The notes under the pieces: generated by a model
What the model saw: only the letters and a program-made list of their open reading frames with translations
What the model was told of the DNA's origin: nothing
The model's database searches: none
Assembly (NCBI GenBank): GCA_965656875.1
Contig: CBFHMJ010000010.1
Span: forward strand, 298,580-362,579
Origin: CBFHMJ01 sp965656875
GTDB lineage: Bacteria; Pseudomonadota; Gammaproteobacteria; Enterobacterales; Alteromonadaceae
DNA length: 64,000 nt
Reading direction: 5' to 3'
Part shown: piece by piece, positions 62,403-64,000 of the stretch
Layout of the letters: each line of letters begins with the position of its first letter
Numbering within the stretch: the stretch's first letter is position 1
Position numbers and translations under genes: made by a program

Positions 62403-62642
62403 AGGTAATTTTTTCAGCAAAATTCAACAGGCCCTGGCCAGCGGACCTTCCATTCACAACGGCTTAAACGGCATGGATGCTGTTTGCAAAATTTTCTTAA
62501 TCGACCAGACTTATACCAATCAAACTAACGGTCTAACCCATTCAAAAAGTATCCAGAAACAGATTGCAATGCTAATGCAGCTATAGCTTCATCTGGTGGC
62601 ATTCAATTACTCGGATATTTGTACCGGAACATAAGGAATGAC
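62403..62642. other. gap before the terminal response regulator
   Basis: A 240-bp stretch between two plus-strand genes. An open frame crosses it (62248-62586) but it is mostly the shadow of the PLP enzyme gene. AAGGAATGAC at its end serves the next gene. No terminator stem was recognised. Confidence 0.45.
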
Positions 62643-63845
62643 ATGGAAAACACACCACGCATCCTCATCGTTGATGACAATCCACTGAATCTCAAAATTC
62701 TGCATTCCATTCTGACCGATTACCAGGTAGACGAAGCACTCGATGGTGAACAATGTTTGTCACTCATAACCACCAATAAACCCGACATCATGCTACTGGA
62801 TGTCAATATGCCCGGTATGTCCGGATTTGAAGTGTGTCGTCGGGTTAAAGAACAACATGGCGATACACTACCCGTGATATTTGTCTCTGCCGCAGATTCA
62901 CTGGATGAACGGCTTGAAGGATATCAGGCTGGTGCCGACGACTACATTACCCGTCCTTTCGACGTCCAGGAGCTGAGTTTCAAAATAAAAATTGCGCTGA
63001 GAACCATTAGCGAAAAGCATGCGCTGGAAGACGAAATCAATGATATTTCATCGGTCTGTGAAACAGCACTGACGGCCAGTAGTGAAATGGGCATTATTAC
63101 TCAGTTTATCCAACGAAGTTGTTACTGTAGCAACTTCAGTCAGCTGGCCCAGGAAATATTTGCCGCGATGGAATCGTTTGGATTACATACTGCACTTCAG
63201 ATCCGTCACATGAGTGGCATTATCAATGCCAATCCGGAAGGACATAATAAACAGCTGGAAAATCAGCTACTAAGTAGTTTTAAAGAGAAAGGACGCCTTA
63301 TTGAATTTCAACAACGGCTCATTGTTAACTTTCCGGGAGTCTCTCTGCTAGTTCGCAATATGCCGGTTGATGATCCGGAAAAACAAGTACGGATCAAAGA
63401 TTTGATGGTGGTATTAGTTAGTGCAGCAAATGCTCGTGTATCTGCCGTTTGCGTTGAACAACGGTTGAAAGATGCAGGCAATCTCACCAGTGTAATGGAA
63501 TCAGCCTGGACAACCGTTGAAAACATTCAACAGATGCTGAAACAGGATTATAAAAAAATACAGCATGTCATGGCGACTATGGGAGAAGACATCGAAGAAC
63601 AATTTTTTTCACTGGCGCTGGATGAAGATCAGGAGCAAGCGCTTATGAAAACGATAGATGAATCATCGCAGAAGATTTTTGAATTGCTTAATAATGAAGA
63701 GCGAATCAACAGTACCTTTAACGTGATGCTATCAAGTCTGGAAAACATGATAGCAACACAACGAACACTTACCGAGCAAGAACAACAAGAAGAGGAACAA
63801 CCTCAACAAGAACAGTCCGGAGGTAGTGACGTCGAACTGTTCTAA
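62643..63845 (+). CDS. response regulator with uncharacterised C-terminal helical domain
   Basis: A 400-aa protein from the ATG at 62643 (AAGGAA just upstream; the frame extends 8 codons further). Residues about 4-125 are a receiver: RILIVDDNPLNLKIL, phosphoacceptor D53 in MLLDVNMPGMSG, PVIFVSA and the TRPF proline-containing switch. The rest (about 140-400) is not a known DNA-binding or enzymatic output; it contains amphipathic helices, the CETALTASSEMGIITQFIQRS segment also seen in other receiver-led proteins, and a Glu/Gln-rich tail. It probably works in a multi-protein phosphorelay. Confidence 0.82.
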   Translation: MENTPRILIVDDNPLNLKILHSILTDYQVDEALDGEQCLSLITTNKPDIMLLDVNMPGMSGFEVCRRVKEQHGDTLPVIFVSAADSLDERLEGYQAGADDYITRPFDVQELSFKIKIALRTISEKHALEDEINDISSVCETALTASSEMGIITQFIQRSCYCSNFSQLAQEIFAAMESFGLHTALQIRHMSGIINANPEGHNKQLENQLLSSFKEKGRLIEFQQRLIVNFPGVSLLVRNMPVDDPEKQVRIKDLMVVLVSAANARVSAVCVEQRLKDAGNLTSVMESAWTTVENIQQMLKQDYKKIQHVMATMGEDIEEQFFSLALDEDQEQALMKTIDESSQKIFELLNNEERINSTFNVMLSSLENMIATQRTLTEQEQQEEEQPQQEQSGGSDVELF

Positions 63846-63904
63846 CTCTTATAAACTGAATAAGTGTGATTACTGACGTGGTCAAGCGAATTCACACACC
63901 CCAG

Positions 63905-64000
63905 TTAAGCCGCTTTTCCTCGTTCTGCCATCTCTGCTTCATATTGATTTGGACTTCTGTAATCCAGATATGAATGCATCCTGTGGCTGTTATAAAACAT
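63905..64000 (-). CDS. IS3-family transposase OrfB, C-terminal end (cut by the window)
   Basis: The complement of 63905-64000 reads as the last 31 residues of an IS3-type integrase: FYNSHRMHSYLDYRSPNQYE then AEMAERGKAA and a stop. The YN..R.HS.L.Y.SP..YE pattern is the end of the rve domain of IS3-family OrfB. The rest lies beyond the right edge, so intactness is unknown. The insertion-sequence end and its inverted repeat should lie in 63846-63904, but I cannot define it without the other end. Confidence 0.85.
   Translation of the reverse strand: MFYNSHRMHSYLDYRSPNQYEAEMAERGKAA

Noticed and set aside
1..64000. CRISPR arrays, rRNA or tRNA genes, prophage, defence or toxin-antitoxin systems
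   Set aside because: No regularly spaced repeats, no rRNA-like stretch, no cloverleaf with a T-loop signature that I could recognise, and no phage or defence genes among the called proteins. A tRNA scan and covariance search would be decisive.

Overview
The window reads as a moderate-GC chromosomal segment of a free-living, probably marine gammaproteobacterium. The main grounds are a trp operon of the Vibrio/Shewanella type (attenuator leader, then trpE-trpG-trpD-trpCF-trpB-trpA, with trpG and trpD separate and trpC-trpF fused) divergent from an rnm (yciV) gene, a TyrR-type regulator beside phhAB, a lysine riboswitch on lysC, a rhombosortase, and a TonB-receptor-based maltodextrin locus. I cannot name genus or species. 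There is no CRISPR array, rRNA or convincing tRNA. The only mobile DNA is an IS3-type transposase end at the extreme right edge.

Layout. 1-7092: 5' end of rnm, then the trp promoter, leader, attenuator and operon. 7179-13110: a ToxR/CadC-type membrane regulator divergent from a membrane-anchored serine hydrolase, then yciB and a small exported unknown. 13189-18595: an aromatic catabolism block on the minus strand (maiA, fahA, tyrR, phhB, phhA) with two TyrR boxes upstream of phhA about six helical turns apart. 18596-25433: a beta-hydroxyacid dehydrogenase with an NSS transporter, lysC with its lysine riboswitch, ggt, and a rhombosortase. 25513-32192: an S9 peptidase lipoprotein, a cysteine desulfurase-rhodanese fusion with a degenerate middle domain, a GNAT acetyltransferase and cmoM. 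32712-43446: an exported amidase, a one-polypeptide isocyanide synthase/2-oxoglutarate oxygenase (PvcA-PvcB fusion), an EAL-CBS-GGDEF protein, a chemoreceptor with a c-type haem motif, a DUF6279-like lipoprotein and a response regulator. 43641-52895: a maltodextrin cluster (alpha-glucosidase, TonB receptor, MFS permease, amylase lipoprotein, LacI regulator) with two CATACGTATG-type operators. 53199-56496: a second serine hydrolase, a purine permease and a cupredoxin-like protein. 56610-62402: an AraC regulator, a divergent glutamine-synthetase-like protein lacking the N-terminal domain, then ovoA and a PLP enzyme that is the likely ovoB. 62643-64000: a response regulator, then the IS3 end.

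How the genes work together: TyrR with phhAB and maiA/fahA forms phenylalanine/tyrosine degradation through homogentisate, but hpd and hmgA are not here. The maltodextrin genes give outer-membrane uptake, periplasmic hydrolysis, inner-membrane transport and cytoplasmic glucose release under one LacI repressor. ovoA plus the PLP enzyme can account for all three ovothiol steps.

The best candidates for little-described biology are the PvcA-PvcB fusion without a visible gene cluster, the glutamine-synthetase-like protein in front of the ovothiol genes, and the three-part desulfurase fusion with a perfect 12-bp palindrome just before its start codon. Several starts are set by Shine-Dalgarno position rather than by the longest reading frame. 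Family assignments rest on motifs recognised by eye, not on database searches.
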